Notes under the pieces: model-generated
Seen by the model: only the letters and a program-made list of their open reading frames with translations
Database searches by the model: none
What the model was told of the DNA's origin: nothing
Source: Rhizobium leguminosarum
Lineage (GTDB): Bacteria; Pseudomonadota; Alphaproteobacteria; Rhizobiales; Rhizobiaceae
DNA length: 64,000 nt
Direction of reading: 5' to 3'
Assembly (NCBI RefSeq): GCF_002953715.1
Contig: NZ_CP025012.1
Location: 1,984,001 to 2,048,000 of the forward strand
Translations under genes and position numbers: made by a program
Part shown: positions 18,066 through 27,517 of the stretch, one piece after another
Position numbering within the stretch: position 1 is the first letter of the stretch
Layout: each line of letters starts with the position of its first letter

Positions 18066-19700
18066 TCAATTATCTTTCAGCCCTCTGGCCAGCTTCTGCA
18101 AGTCAGCAAAGGCCGAGTAGCGTTTGGCATGAATCTCCGCCAACACGCCCACCGCCGGCCTATAAACATGCGCGGGACTGCAGAGCCGTTTCATCGCCGA
18201 GACTACGTCCGGAAAGGCACCGCCTGCCACCGCTCCAAGGATAGCCGAACCAAGCAGAACCGGCTCTTCCGATACGGTCCCCACCACCGGCGCGCCACAG
18301 GCGTCGGCAAGTATCTGTCGGACCAGTTCATGCTGCCCCGCACCGCCGCTGATGACGACGTTCTCGATATGCGCACCGGACTGAGCTTGGGTCTCGATGA
18401 TCTGTCGCAGACCGTAACCGATGCCACAGAGCCCTGCCACATACAGCGCCACGAGATTGTCGAAATCGCGTTCCATGCCAAGGCCTGCGATCACCGCTCG
18501 GGCATGCGGATCGGCAAAAGGTGCGCGATTGCCAAGAAATTCTGGAACGACATGCAGGCCCCTCGCCAGACGTACGGCCTCCGACGTGGTGCCGGCTTTT
18601 TCAAAGGCGGCGTTTGCGATCAGGACCGGCAGCGGCACATGTCGTTGTTCTGCCATCCCATGCGCTTCGACTGCGGCGGGATGAAACGCCAGCAGTTGAT
18701 CGATCGCGGCACCGGCAGCGCTTTGTCCCCCTTCATTGAGCCACATGCCAGGCACCATGGCTGAATAATACGGTCCCCAAACACCCGGCACGAAGACGGG
18801 CTCGATGGTCGAAGTCATGGTACAGGACGAGGTTCCGAAGACATAGGCGAGATTGGCACCCGGGCGGCCACCAATACCAACGGTGCCGATGCCGCCAGCG
18901 TGAGCGTCGATCATACCAGCGGCGACTGGAGTTCCTGGCAGCAATCCCAAGGCCCTCGCAGCCTCCGCCGTCAGTCCCTGCCCTAGCGGTGTTCCTGGCT
19001 CGACGATGCGCGTGCCAATCCGGGCGAAGCCTTCGTCGGCAAGTGACCTGAGACCGATCTCTTGAAAATAGGTCCGGTCCCATCTTTGCTCGTGGGCAAG
19101 ATAGGTCCATTTGCAGGTCACGGTGCAGGTGGAACGCGCAAGGTCGCCGGTTGCCTTCCAAGTAAGGAAATCGGCGAGGTCGAAAAATTGCCACGCCGCA
19201 TCGAAGGTTTCCGGACGATTCTCCTTTAGCCAAAGGATCTTCGGCGTCTCCATCTCGGGCGAAATCCGCCCGCCCACATATCGCAGGACATCGTGCCCCA
19301 TATCGTTGATCCGTTCCGCCTGGGCGACAGCACGGTGGTCCATCCAGACGATAATGTCGCGGTTGGGATCCTCCGATGCACCGACAGCGAGAGGGCGGCC
19401 GCCCTCGCCGAGGACGACCAGCGAGCATGTCGCATCAAAACCAAGACCAATGATCGCCGCCGTATCCACCCCGGCAGCCATGACCACCTCGCGGATAACA
19501 GTACAGACGGCATCCCAGATTTCAGTACTCGACTGCTCGACAATGGTGCCGGCTTCCCGGAAGAGGGAAATGTCGCGCTTGGCCACCGCCAGCAGCCGGC
19601 CCGCCAGATCAAAGAGCCCGGCACGCGCGCTTCCAGTGCCGACGTCGACGCCGATGAGATAGCGTGAGGCGGGCGCTGTGGTGTTCGCTGCGTCGATCAT
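18066..19700 (-). CDS. rbtK: D-ribulokinase (FGGY-family pentulose kinase)
   Basis: A 544-residue FGGY kinase. The N-terminal lobe opens with YLIGVDVGTGSARAGLFD (phosphate-1 motif); mid-protein VWMDHRAVAQAERIN and the C-terminal VISGGAGQHELVRQILADACG (adenosine motif) complete the fold. Next to a clear ribitol 2-dehydrogenase, its most likely substrate is D-ribulose, yielding D-ribulose 5-phosphate for the pentose phosphate pathway. ATG at 19700 is preferred over the longer frame to 19835. It is the last gene of the operon, 52 nt behind the dehydrogenase. Erythrulose or L-ribulose kinase is a less likely alternative. Confidence 0.87.
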   Translation of the reverse strand: MIDAANTTAPASRYLIGVDVGTGSARAGLFDLAGRLLAVAKRDISLFREAGTIVEQSSTEIWDAVCTVIREVVMAAGVDTAAIIGLGFDATCSLVVLGEGGRPLAVGASEDPNRDIIVWMDHRAVAQAERINDMGHDVLRYVGGRISPEMETPKILWLKENRPETFDAAWQFFDLADFLTWKATGDLARSTCTVTCKWTYLAHEQRWDRTYFQEIGLRSLADEGFARIGTRIVEPGTPLGQGLTAEAARALGLLPGTPVAAGMIDAHAGGIGTVGIGGRPGANLAYVFGTSSCTMTSTIEPVFVPGVWGPYYSAMVPGMWLNEGGQSAAGAAIDQLLAFHPAAVEAHGMAEQRHVPLPVLIANAAFEKAGTTSEAVRLARGLHVVPEFLGNRAPFADPHARAVIAGLGMERDFDNLVALYVAGLCGIGYGLRQIIETQAQSGAHIENVVISGGAGQHELVRQILADACGAPVVGTVSEEPVLLGSAILGAVAGGAFPDVVSAMKRLCSPAHVYRPAVGVLAEIHAKRYSAFADLQKLARGLKDN

Positions 19701-19752
19701 GATGTTGGCTCTTGCATATGTTGGGATGTTGGGAAGATGCCGTCGGCGTCGA

Positions 19753-20481
19753 TTAGAGATCGACGCTGTTGGGCAGGATGACGAGGTCGCGGATGGTGAC
19801 GTTGCGAGGGCGAGACAGCATGAAGAGCACGGCATCGGCCACTTCCTTCGGCTGCATCAGACTGCCATTGGCAAGCGCTTCCTCCATCTTGGCCTTCGGC
19901 CAGTCGTCGAGCAGAGCGGTGACCACCGGACCAGGCAGAATTGCGCCCACGCGTACCCCATCCTTTGCGACCTGTCGGCGGGTCGAATGAACAAAAGCCT
20001 GAACTGCGAATTTCGACGCCGTGTATATGGGCTCCCAGACAACCGGCACGACACCGGCAATCGAACTGGTGAACAGGATGTCGCCCGACTTTTGCGCGAT
20101 CATGTGCGGCAGCACCGCGTGAACCGAGCGGAAGGCGGCGTTGATATTGAGGTTGAGCATCCGGTCCCAGGCATCCGGATCGCCTTCCGCGACCGGACCG
20201 CCAATATAGCCACCGGCATTGGCATGGAAGATGTCGAGACTGCCGGCGACCTCGAGAATGCGCGGCAGAATGCCGGACAATTCCTTACCGTCGAGCAGAT
20301 CGACCACCAGCGGCTTGGCTCGGTCTCCGAGTTCCGAGCACAGCGCTTCGAGCTTGTCCTTGGCCCGGTCGATCAGCACTACGGTTGCGCCTTCCGCCAG
20401 CAGGGTACGGGCGCATTCCAGACCGATGCCCGATGCGGCGCCGGTGATTGCGGCAACTTTGCCCTTCATGAGTTCAGCCAT
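19753..20481 (-). CDS. rbtD: Ribitol 2-dehydrogenase (SDR family)
   Basis: A 242-residue short-chain dehydrogenase oxidising ribitol to D-ribulose with NAD+. It has the TGAASGIG cofactor loop, NAGGYIGG (NNAG variant), a catalytic Ser in TSSIAG, and YTASK. The stretches [56 protein letters not shown] and VILPNSVDL are very like the Klebsiella ribitol dehydrogenase as I remember it, so assignment to ribitol rather than another polyol is fairly firm. It lies between the ABC permease and the kinase. Confidence 0.9.
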   Translation of the reverse strand: MAELMKGKVAAITGAASGIGLECARTLLAEGATVVLIDRAKDKLEALCSELGDRAKPLVVDLLDGKELSGILPRILEVAGSLDIFHANAGGYIGGPVAEGDPDAWDRMLNLNINAAFRSVHAVLPHMIAQKSGDILFTSSIAGVVPVVWEPIYTASKFAVQAFVHSTRRQVAKDGVRVGAILPGPVVTALLDDWPKAKMEEALANGSLMQPKEVADAVLFMLSRPRNVTIRDLVILPNSVDL

Positions 20482-20502
20482 GAGATTTCCTCCAGTTTAT
20501 TG

Positions 20503-21753
20503 TTAGGCACGGCCATGGCTGACACGCGAACGGCGCGCAAGCGAATCGACGATGACAGCAATCGCCAGCACCGCGCCGGTGATCATGTAGCGCAGGGACG
20601 AATTGAGATTGAGCAGGGTAAGGCCATTGGAGATCGCCTGGATGACAATGATGCCGAGCAGGGCCGAGTAAGCGCTGCCACGACCGCCAAACAGGCTTGT
20701 CCCGCCGATGACGGCTGCCGCGATCGCATTCAAATTGACGTCGCCGGTGCCGGCCTGCTGGCTGGACGATGCCAGGCGAGATGCCGAGAGGATGCCACCG
20801 AGGGCGCCCAGGGTCGAGCACAGCATGAAGGCGCTCAGGTAGATGCGACGGACATTGATACCCGAGCGGCGGGCCGCTTCACGGTTTCCGCCGACGGCGA
20901 ACATCGACCGCCCCCACTGCGTCTTCGTCAGTGCATAGTTCAAGATGACGGCCAGCGCGACGAACAGGCCGAACATCCACGGCACGCCGCGGCCGAGGTT
21001 CAGATAATAAACAGCGAATTCCAGAGCGACCGTCAGCACGGCCACCTTGACCAGGAGATTACTCAATGGTCGCGAGGAGAGATTGACCGATTGCCTGCGT
21101 TTGCGAATGGCAAAGCCGGCAATGACCATGACGAGACCCGGCACCAATGCCAGAATATGTGACATCCAGTCCGGCATCACCAGGATCTGACCGAAGCGCA
21201 CCAGGGGTGAGGCATAGGGAAGATTGATGCTTCCGGTCGCGCCAAGGATATAGAGCTGCAAACCCAGGAGTGCGAGTAGGCCTGCAAGCGTGGCAACGAA
21301 GCTCGGCATGCCCAGCCGGTTGTACATCATGGCGTAGAGCGCGCCGACAAAAGCGCCGGTGACGAGCGCCGCGAAGATCGCGACGATGACAGGCAGACCC
21401 GAATTGACCCAGAGCACACCGATGATAGCCGATGACAGGCCGCTCATCGAGCCGACAGACAGGTCGATCTCGCCCAACAGCAGGACGCAGACGATGCCGA
21501 GCGAGATGATGCCCACCGTCGCGCAATCGAACAGCAGATTCACGAGATTGTTCGGTGCCAGGAAGATCGGGTTGAGAATGCTGAAGACCGTTGAGATAAC
21601 GATCAGCCCCACCGCCACCGGCAGCATGCCGAGATCGCCGGAGCGAACGCGATTAACAAAACTCCTGAGCATGCCGGCCAGGCCATCATCATGTTTGACC
21701 CTGATGTCGCCGCGGTCGAGCGCCTGATCCTTGTTTGACATATTCTCGCTCAT
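20503..21753 (-). CDS. Sugar (ribitol) ABC transporter permease, XylH/RbsC type
   Basis: A 416-residue inner-membrane permease with about ten hydrophobic segments and the family signature LGIVCVLLLGEIDLSVGSMSGLSS. Later parts include TQWGRSMFAVGGNREAARRSGI (cytoplasmic loop contacting the ATPase), AAVIGGTSLFGGRGS and a terminal IVDSLARR. The start MSENMSNKD overlaps the ATPase stop by 4 nt, so the two are coupled. Operon context suggests ribitol as the substrate. Confidence 0.93.
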   Translation of the reverse strand: MSENMSNKDQALDRGDIRVKHDDGLAGMLRSFVNRVRSGDLGMLPVAVGLIVISTVFSILNPIFLAPNNLVNLLFDCATVGIISLGIVCVLLLGEIDLSVGSMSGLSSAIIGVLWVNSGLPVIVAIFAALVTGAFVGALYAMMYNRLGMPSFVATLAGLLALLGLQLYILGATGSINLPYASPLVRFGQILVMPDWMSHILALVPGLVMVIAGFAIRKRRQSVNLSSRPLSNLLVKVAVLTVALEFAVYYLNLGRGVPWMFGLFVALAVILNYALTKTQWGRSMFAVGGNREAARRSGINVRRIYLSAFMLCSTLGALGGILSASRLASSSQQAGTGDVNLNAIAAAVIGGTSLFGGRGSAYSALLGIIVIQAISNGLTLLNLNSSLRYMITGAVLAIAVIVDSLARRSRVSHGRA

Positions 21754-22568
21754 GCGATGCTCCCGCTGCTTTCGTTGTGGCCCATCTTACGATCCAGGCG
21801 GCGCGACACGGAGTTTTCCGTGGCTCCGGTGATGGATGCGACGAGTTCCTGATTGGATGCGTCTGGAGTGAAGATGCCGTTGTTGCGCCCGAGGCGCAGG
21901 ACAACGATGCGGTCGGCAACCGCACGCACATCTTCCATGTTGTGGCTGATGATGATGACGCCCAACCCGCGATCACGGACGCGTTCGATGAGGTTCAGCA
22001 CCTCTGCTGTCTGCGCCACGCCGAGAGCCGCGGTCGGTTCGTCGAGCATGATAATTTTCGGGTCGAGAAGCAGGGATCGCGCGATGGCAACTGTCTGGCG
22101 CTGGCCACCCGACAGCGAAGCAATCGGCTCTCGCACCGATGGAATGCGCGCCGCCAGCTCTTTCAAGAGCGTCCAGGCGCGGACCTCCATCGCGATTTCA
22201 TCGAGATTCCACGGCGACAGTTCATGGCCCAGGAAAAGATTGGCGACGACGTCGAGATTCTCGCAGAGGGCCAGATCCTGGAACACTGTGGCAATGCCGA
22301 GTTCAAGGGCACGGCTTGGACTGTCGAGCGACACTTCCTGGCCACAGAACTCGATTTTTCCGGACGACGGCTGGTGCACACCTGCCAGAACCTTGATCAG
22401 GGTCGACTTGCCGGCGCCATTGTCTCCGACGAGAGCAACGACTTCGCCGGCGCGCACTTCCAGATCAATATCGCTCAGCGCCGACACTGCACCAAAATTC
22501 TTTGAGATATTGGTGAGCCGGAGAATGGGAGTGCCTTTCTCCGGGTTCGCCCTGTGTTCTTGCACCAT
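21750..22568 (-). CDS. Sugar (ribitol) ABC transporter ATP-binding protein, single-domain
   Basis: A 272-residue ABC ATPase with Walker A GDNGAGKST, signature LSGGQRQ, Walker B IIMLDEPTAALG, and H-loop VIIISHN. Many sugar importers of this class have a double ATPase of about 500 residues (RbsA, XylG); this one has a single domain and probably works as a homodimer, as in the FrcA-type rhizobial transporters. It sits between binding protein and permease, overlapping the latter by 4 nt. Confidence 0.93.
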   Translation of the reverse strand: MVQEHRANPEKGTPILRLTNISKNFGAVSALSDIDLEVRAGEVVALVGDNGAGKSTLIKVLAGVHQPSSGKIEFCGQEVSLDSPSRALELGIATVFQDLALCENLDVVANLFLGHELSPWNLDEIAMEVRAWTLLKELAARIPSVREPIASLSGGQRQTVAIARSLLLDPKIIMLDEPTAALGVAQTAEVLNLIERVRDRGLGVIIISHNMEDVRAVADRIVVLRLGRNNGIFTPDASNQELVASITGATENSVSRRLDRKMGHNESSGSIA

Positions 22569-22597
22569 GGTTTGACGCTCTTTTTAGGTTCGGGGGT

Positions 22598-22629
22598 ATC
22601 TCCGGCCACGCCTTGGCGCGGCCGGAGAT
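22598..22629 (-). promoter_or_regulatory. Intercistronic stem-loop between binding-protein and ATPase genes
   Basis: ATCTCCGGCC (22598-22607) pairs with GGCCGGAGAT (22620-22629), a perfect 10-bp stem in the 74-nt gap after the binding-protein stop. No long T-run follows on the minus strand. Such hairpins commonly stabilise the upstream message so that the periplasmic binding protein is made in excess; that role is inferred here. Confidence 0.6.
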
Positions 22630-22642
22630 CTTGGGAGAACTA

Positions 22643-23689
22643 TTACTTGGTAATGCCGAGCTTCTTGCAGCCTTCGGCGTATTCACCGGTGCAGACCTCT
22701 TCAGGAGTCTGGATCTTCTTGTCGAAGATTTCTGCCTTGATGTTGTCTGCCGTCACGACGGCCGGCACGAAGAGTTCGGACGGCGTGTCGTAAAGCGAGG
22801 TCTTCGCCTTCGGCTTTTCGCCCTTCAGAAGCTGTACCGCCACCTTTGCGGCAGCGGCAGCCACGATTTCCGACGGTTTGGAAATCGTGTTGTACTGGTC
22901 GCCGGAGATGATCAGCTGCAAGGCCGCGATCGTCGCGTCATTGCCGGTGATGGGCGGAACAGGGTTTACGCCTGCAGCCTTGAAGGCAGCGATCGCGCCG
23001 CCGCCCGTGCCGTCATTGGCGGCGACAACACCCTTGATATCTGCGCCAAAGCGGGTGATCTGACCGGCGGCCCATTCCTGGGCCTTCGGCGGCGCCCATT
23101 CCGGCGTGTCGAATTCCGCAAGTGTCTTGTAGCCGGAATCCTTCAGGCCCCGATGGATACCGTCACGGATAAGACCCGCCGCCGCGTCGGTCGGAGAGCC
23201 ATTGATCTGCAGCAGCCCGGCGCCCTCTGCAACGCCGCCTGCCTTGAGATGCTGAACCAGCGACTCGGCGATGGCATGGCCGATGCCTTCATTGTCGAAG
23301 GACACGTAGAAATCCGCCGGCTTGGCAGGGATCGGACGGTCATAGGCAATGACCTTGACGTCCTGGGACTGTGCGATCTCGACGAGCGCAGCCGCAGCGG
23401 CCGAGTCGACCGGGTCGATCACGACAACCTTGGCGCCCTGGGCGATGACCGAATTGAACTGCTGCTGTTGAAGCGCCGTATCGGCATTGGCATTTTGGTA
23501 GATGACCGTGCATTTCGCGCACAGCTTCTCCATCTCCGCCTTGAACCCAGGATAGTCATGCTTCTCGTAGCGCGTCGACGCCTGGTCCGGCATCAGGAAT
23601 GCGACCGTAGCGGCCTCCTGCGCATAGGCCGAACCGGCAAACATGGCGGCGGCAGCAACCGACACCATCATCATTGAACGGAATTTCAT
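22643..23689 (-). CDS. Periplasmic sugar (ribitol) ABC-transporter substrate-binding protein
   Basis: A 348-residue type 1 periplasmic binding protein with signal peptide (MMMVSVAAAAMFAGSAYAQ) followed by VAFLMPDQASTRYEKHDYPGF, the ligand-binding start typical of xylose/ribose-type proteins. IDPVDSAAAAALVEIAQ, AYDRPIP, NDGTGGGAIAAFKAAG and ITGNDATIAALQLIISGDQYNTI follow the XylF pattern. It heads the operon and would deliver substrate, presumably ribitol, to the permease and ATPase. An AGGAGGAAAAC ribosome-binding site precedes the ATG. Confidence 0.93.
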   Translation of the reverse strand: MKFRSMMMVSVAAAAMFAGSAYAQEAATVAFLMPDQASTRYEKHDYPGFKAEMEKLCAKCTVIYQNANADTALQQQQFNSVIAQGAKVVVIDPVDSAAAAALVEIAQSQDVKVIAYDRPIPAKPADFYVSFDNEGIGHAIAESLVQHLKAGGVAEGAGLLQINGSPTDAAAGLIRDGIHRGLKDSGYKTLAEFDTPEWAPPKAQEWAAGQITRFGADIKGVVAANDGTGGGAIAAFKAAGVNPVPPITGNDATIAALQLIISGDQYNTISKPSEIVAAAAAKVAVQLLKGEKPKAKTSLYDTPSELFVPAVVTADNIKAEIFDKKIQTPEEVCTGEYAEGCKKLGITK

Positions 23690-23881
23690 GTTTTCCTCCT
23701 TTTTGAATGCATAAACCCGTGCCGAGAGGCGCGTTCCGGTTTCATGCCCAAGCCTCTCCTCAAGCCGTGCTGCAGAGGCAGCAAAGCGTGCATATCACCG
23801 CCCTCGGCGACCAAGTCGACGCGGGTCATGATCGTGGATTTTCCCGGACACCTCCCGGTCGACTCTCCACAGCCAACCAAA

Positions 23882-23915
23882 TTCATCGATTGAGCAACGT
23901 TGCTCAATCGATGAA
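23882..23915. promoter_or_regulatory. Perfect 34-bp palindrome, likely LacI-type operator
   Basis: The 34 bp are an exact inverted repeat centred between 23898 and 23899, with core TTGAGCAACGTTGCTCAA. A central CG with TTG...CAA half-sites is the usual form of LacI/PurR-family operators. It lies 193 bp before the binding-protein start and 58 bp before the regulator start, in the divergent promoter region, so it could control both units. The regulator encoded at 23973 is the natural ligand. Confidence 0.85.
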
Positions 23916-23972
23916 GCAACAATTGCCACCTTCCTTCAATAATGTCAAGCTGCGATCGAAGTGGAGATATCA

Positions 23973-25019
23973 GTGAATCAGGACAGGCCGATAAAAAAGA
24001 CCACGATCTATGATCTGGCCGAGCTTGCGGGAACGTCGGCCAGCGCTGTCAGCGCCGTGCTGAACGGGAACTGGAAGAAGCGCAGAATCAGCAGCCAATT
24101 GGCGGAGAAAATCACCCGGCTAGCGGAGGAGCAGGGTTATGCCATCAACATGCAGGCCAGCCTGCTTCGACGAGAGAAGTCGAAAATCATCGGCATGATC
24201 GTGCCCAAATACGACAACCGCTATTTCGGATCAATTGTCGAGACCTTCGAAACCATGGCACGCGAGCGGGGTCTTTTCCCGATCATCACCTGCACACGCC
24301 GCGACCCTGAACTGGAGGTCGAAGCGGCCCGGACCATGCTTTCCTATCAGGTCGAATGGCTGGTCTCGACCGGCGCCACGGATCCCGACCGCATCAGTGA
24401 TATCTGCGGGGCCGCGGGCGTCGGAAGCCTCAATCTCGATCTGCCTGGCACCAAAGCGCCTTCCATCATTTCCGACAATTTCACCGGCGCCCGAGAATTG
24501 ACGCGGCGCATTCTCGTCAACAGCGAGCGCAAGTTGGGCGCGGCTCGCCCGCTTCTCTTCATCGGTGGCCGAGGCAGCGATCACAACACAGTGGAGCGCG
24601 TGCGCGGCTTTCGCGCGGCCCATGCCGATATCGGTGTAGCGGTCGACGAGAGGCATATCCTGACCTGCGGATACGCTCCGGAAAAAGCCGAGATGTCTCT
24701 TCAGGCGCTGGCCATGGCAGAGCGTGAGCTGCCGAGCGGCATGTTCGTGAATTCTACTATTTCGCTCGAAGGCGTCATGCGTTGGATCAAGCGCTCCGGG
24801 CACTATGTCAATCACACCCCGGTCATAGGCTGCTTCGACTGGGACCCCTTTGCGGCACTGCTCGGCGACGAGATCGAGATGGTGCGGCAGGACGTCCAGG
24901 GCATGCTGAACGCCGTATTCGAGGTCATCGACCATGGAGCCAAAGGCGCCTCGCTGATCGAGATCCCGCCTATCTTTGTGGATAGCAACTATGCACTTAT
25001 CAATGATCCAACGGCGTGA
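23973..25019 (+). CDS. LacI-family transcriptional regulator of the ribitol operon
   Basis: A 348-residue repressor. The N-terminal helix-turn-helix and hinge are clear (TIYDLAELAGTSASAVSAVLNG..., with ISSQLAEKITRLAEEQGYAIN), followed by a periplasmic-binding-protein-like effector domain. GTG at 23973 is preferred to GTG at 23961 because GGAG lies 6 nt upstream of it. It is divergent from the ribitol operon across the 34-bp palindrome, and ribitol or ribulose is the likely inducer. It ends in DSNYALINDPTA. Confidence 0.9.
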   Translation: MNQDRPIKKTTIYDLAELAGTSASAVSAVLNGNWKKRRISSQLAEKITRLAEEQGYAINMQASLLRREKSKIIGMIVPKYDNRYFGSIVETFETMARERGLFPIITCTRRDPELEVEAARTMLSYQVEWLVSTGATDPDRISDICGAAGVGSLNLDLPGTKAPSIISDNFTGARELTRRILVNSERKLGAARPLLFIGGRGSDHNTVERVRGFRAAHADIGVAVDERHILTCGYAPEKAEMSLQALAMAERELPSGMFVNSTISLEGVMRWIKRSGHYVNHTPVIGCFDWDPFAALLGDEIEMVRQDVQGMLNAVFEVIDHGAKGASLIEIPPIFVDSNYALINDPTA

Positions 25020-25739
25020 GAGGCATCGAGCCGTACCGGCGTCAGAGACGTAGTTCCGTCTTCTTTGTTTGGGATGAGCCGGCTTAGCCATGTGAGCGAA
25101 GCATGATCAGCGGCTGGAGAGCGCGCTCGCTAGCGGATCGATGCAGTAGCGGGCGTTCTCGCGTTAGAACTGTTTAGTGACCCGCAAACAGTTTCGCCGG
25201 TCATGATATTGATTTCCGTTGCTAGCCGGCCCCCCTGCCTCAACCGTCACCTGCCTGCTCACCCATTGGACGGGGGCGATATCCATCGTCCGCGACCGCG
25301 GTACGCCAACTTCTCCGGGCGGCAAAGCACTGGAGCAATTGCTTCCATGGAATTGGAAACCGAAGGCCCTGAACGATCGAGCGGCCTGACCGGCGGTATG
25401 AAGGTCCTTCGCGGGACGATGGATGAAGTGAATTCGGTGCAAGCAAGGGTGTGTCATGCGACGCGGGTGGGGATGATTGAGGCGCTGGAGGGATAGCGCC
25501 GTCCTTTTCTCCTTCTTTGGGTTCCATCCCTAATCCCCAAGCTGACGGATGACCGCATTGTTGTCATTAGTTCCAGAAGATGCCAGTCCGCTGTCCACCA
25601 AGCCTTGTCGTTTCCCGACGGCTCGATTATGCCGAACTGCCGCATGGCCAAAAGCCCGCGTAAAGCCGCCGAACTCGGCCATACGGCATAATCCGACTTG
25701 CGGCATACTGGCTGCGTTCATGCGGAGACTGAATCACTG
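25020..25739. other. Gene-poor stretch with a TTATGCCG inverted pair
   Basis: About 720 bp with no supported gene; several short open frames have no family resemblance. Near its right end ATTATGCCG (about 25627) and CGGCATAAT (about 25683) form an inverted pair flanking a segment rich in CCGCATGGCC- and CGGCCATACGG-like pieces. It may be an old recombination or mobile-element edge. The promoter of the DUF599 gene should be close to 25700. Confidence 0.4.
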
Positions 25740-26504
25740 ATGACGACGGCGGACTATATCGCTCTGGCCTTCTTTGCCTTTGTCTGGATGGGCTATTCCT
25801 GGCTGCTGCACGGCCGCACCTTCTTCGGGCGCACCAGCCTGACCCATGCGATGACCGAACGGCGCCGGGAGTGGATCTATAATTCGCTGCGCCGCGACCT
25901 GAAGATGATCGATACGCAGATCATGGCCGGTCTGCAGAACGGCACCGCCTTCTTCGCTTCGACCTCGATCTTCGCGATCGGCAGCTGCTTTGCTTTGCTC
26001 GGCGCGACGGAGAAAGTCGACGCCGTCTTCGCCGACCTGCCCTTCGTCTTCCATGGCGGCCATGCCGTCTTCGAGATGAAGGTCGGCGGGCTGGCAGCGC
26101 TTTTCGGCTATGCCTTCTTCAAGTTCGGCTGGTCCTACCGACTGTTCAACTATTGCACCATTCTCTTCGGCTCGATCCCGATGATGCGCGACAGCGAGCG
26201 CGACATCATCGCCGCCGAGCGGGCCGCCGAACGCGTCATCCGCATGAATGTCATTGCCGGCAGCAATTTCAACGAGGGCCTCAGGGCGATCTTCCTGTCG
26301 ATCGGTTATCTCGGCTGGTTCATCAACCCTTATGTCTTTATGCTGACGACGGCGATCGTCATCTTCGTGCTGGCACGGCGGCAATTCTTCTCGGAGGCGC
26401 GACTGGCGATCATGGATGCCGGCCCGCCATCAAATCTCCACCTTTCTGCTATTCGCCGCGATATGCCGTCGAGCGACGGACGTGATTTGCCCGAGGGACT
26501 TTGA
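25740..26504 (+). CDS. DUF599 family membrane protein
   Basis: A 254-residue protein with about four hydrophobic segments. MTTADYIALAFFAFVWMGYSWLL, TERRREWIYNSLRRDLKMIDTQIMAGLQNGTAFFAST and FKFGWSYRLFNYCTILFGS follow the DUF599 pattern, a family of unknown function. The ATG at 25740 is preferred over the longer frame at 25698. The stop overlaps the next ATG by one base (TGATG), so it is coupled to the DUF1624 gene. Confidence 0.87.
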   Translation: MTTADYIALAFFAFVWMGYSWLLHGRTFFGRTSLTHAMTERRREWIYNSLRRDLKMIDTQIMAGLQNGTAFFASTSIFAIGSCFALLGATEKVDAVFADLPFVFHGGHAVFEMKVGGLAALFGYAFFKFGWSYRLFNYCTILFGSIPMMRDSERDIIAAERAAERVIRMNVIAGSNFNEGLRAIFLSIGYLGWFINPYVFMLTTAIVIFVLARRQFFSEARLAIMDAGPPSNLHLSAIRRDMPSSDGRDLPEGL

Positions 26505-27493
26505 TGAGATTGCCGGCAACGGAAACCGATGCGGCGGCAAGGCCACCGCGCATCGGTCTATTGGATACGGCGCGCGGCGTCGCGCTGATCGCCATGGCGA
26601 GCTACCATTTCAGCTGGGATATGGAGTTCATGGGCTATCTCGCGCCGGGCACGGCCGAGACCGGCTGGCTGAAGATCTATGCCCGGGCGATCGCCACGAC
26701 CTTTCTCTTCATCGTCGGCATCAGCCTGGTGCTCTCGAGCAAGCCCGAGATTCGCTGGCCCTCCTTCTGGAAGCGCTTCGGCATGATTGCCGCGGCAGCC
26801 GCGGTGATCTCGATCGCCACGCGCATCGCGATGCCGGACGAGTGGATCTATTTCGGCATCCTGCATTGTATCGCGGTGCTCACGCTTATCGGCATCGTTT
26901 TCTTGAGACTGCCGCTCGCCTTCACCCTCATCGCCACGCTTGCGCTCTTTGCTGCCTGGATCACCGATAATTTCGGCCCGCCCGGCCTGCTGCGCTCATC
27001 CTTCTTCGATCCCCGATATCTCGCCTGGATCGGCCTTGCGGTGATGCCGGAACGGTCCAACGACTACGTGCCGCTGTTTCCCTGGGCAACGCCCTTTTTC
27101 GCTGGATTGAGTATCGCCTCGATCGCCATCAAAACCAGGCTGCTGCACCGGCTTGCCGCCATCGGCACCGGCTCCTGGTGGCCGGCAAGGCTTGGCCGCC
27201 ACAGCCTTGCCTTTTACCTCATCCACCAGCCGGTGTTGATCGCTATCGCCTATGGGCTGTCCCTCGTCGTCCCACCGCAGGCGCCGGATCCGGTTGCGAC
27301 TTACCTAAGGCAATGCAACTCCGCTTGCGTCATGCAGCAAGGCGAAGCGCTCTGCCGCAGCTTCTGCCAGTGCACGCTGGAGAAATTGCAGGCGCAAGCC
27401 CTGTTCACGCCGCTTCAGGCGGGCGCGATCGATATACAAAACGACGAGCGGGTCCAGACGATTGCCGCCGAATGCAGCGCCGAGGCTGAATGA
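26504..27493 (+). CDS. DUF1624/HGSNAT-like membrane acyltransferase-type protein
   Basis: A 329-residue multi-pass protein with RIGLLDTARGVALIAMASYHFSWDMEFMGYL near the start, the family's conserved R-x-DxxRG and H in the second segment, and FFAGLSIASIAIKT and RLGRHSLAFYLIHQPVLI later, as in the heparan-alpha-glucosaminide N-acetyltransferase catalytic family (PF07786). The C-terminal 70 residues are soluble with several Cys (CNSACVMQQGEALCRSFCQC), an unusual Cys-rich tail. It is coupled to DUF599. The acyl acceptor is unknown. Confidence 0.85.
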   Translation: MRLPATETDAAARPPRIGLLDTARGVALIAMASYHFSWDMEFMGYLAPGTAETGWLKIYARAIATTFLFIVGISLVLSSKPEIRWPSFWKRFGMIAAAAAVISIATRIAMPDEWIYFGILHCIAVLTLIGIVFLRLPLAFTLIATLALFAAWITDNFGPPGLLRSSFFDPRYLAWIGLAVMPERSNDYVPLFPWATPFFAGLSIASIAIKTRLLHRLAAIGTGSWWPARLGRHSLAFYLIHQPVLIAIAYGLSLVVPPQAPDPVATYLRQCNSACVMQQGEALCRSFCQCTLEKLQAQALFTPLQAGAIDIQNDERVQTIAAECSAEAE

Positions 27494-27517
27494 ATTCAAC
27501 CGACAATACAGGGGTGA

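Noticed and set aside
19678..21162. Plus-strand open frame of 494 codons across the ribitol permease and dehydrogenase
   Set aside because: It is antisense to two well-supported genes; its translation is rich in Asp/Arg/Gln as expected for a shadow frame in high-GC DNA.
25608..25700. CRISPR-like repeat pattern around the ATTATGCCG pair
   Set aside because: Only one inverted pair is present, with no direct repeats at regular spacing and no cas genes nearby.
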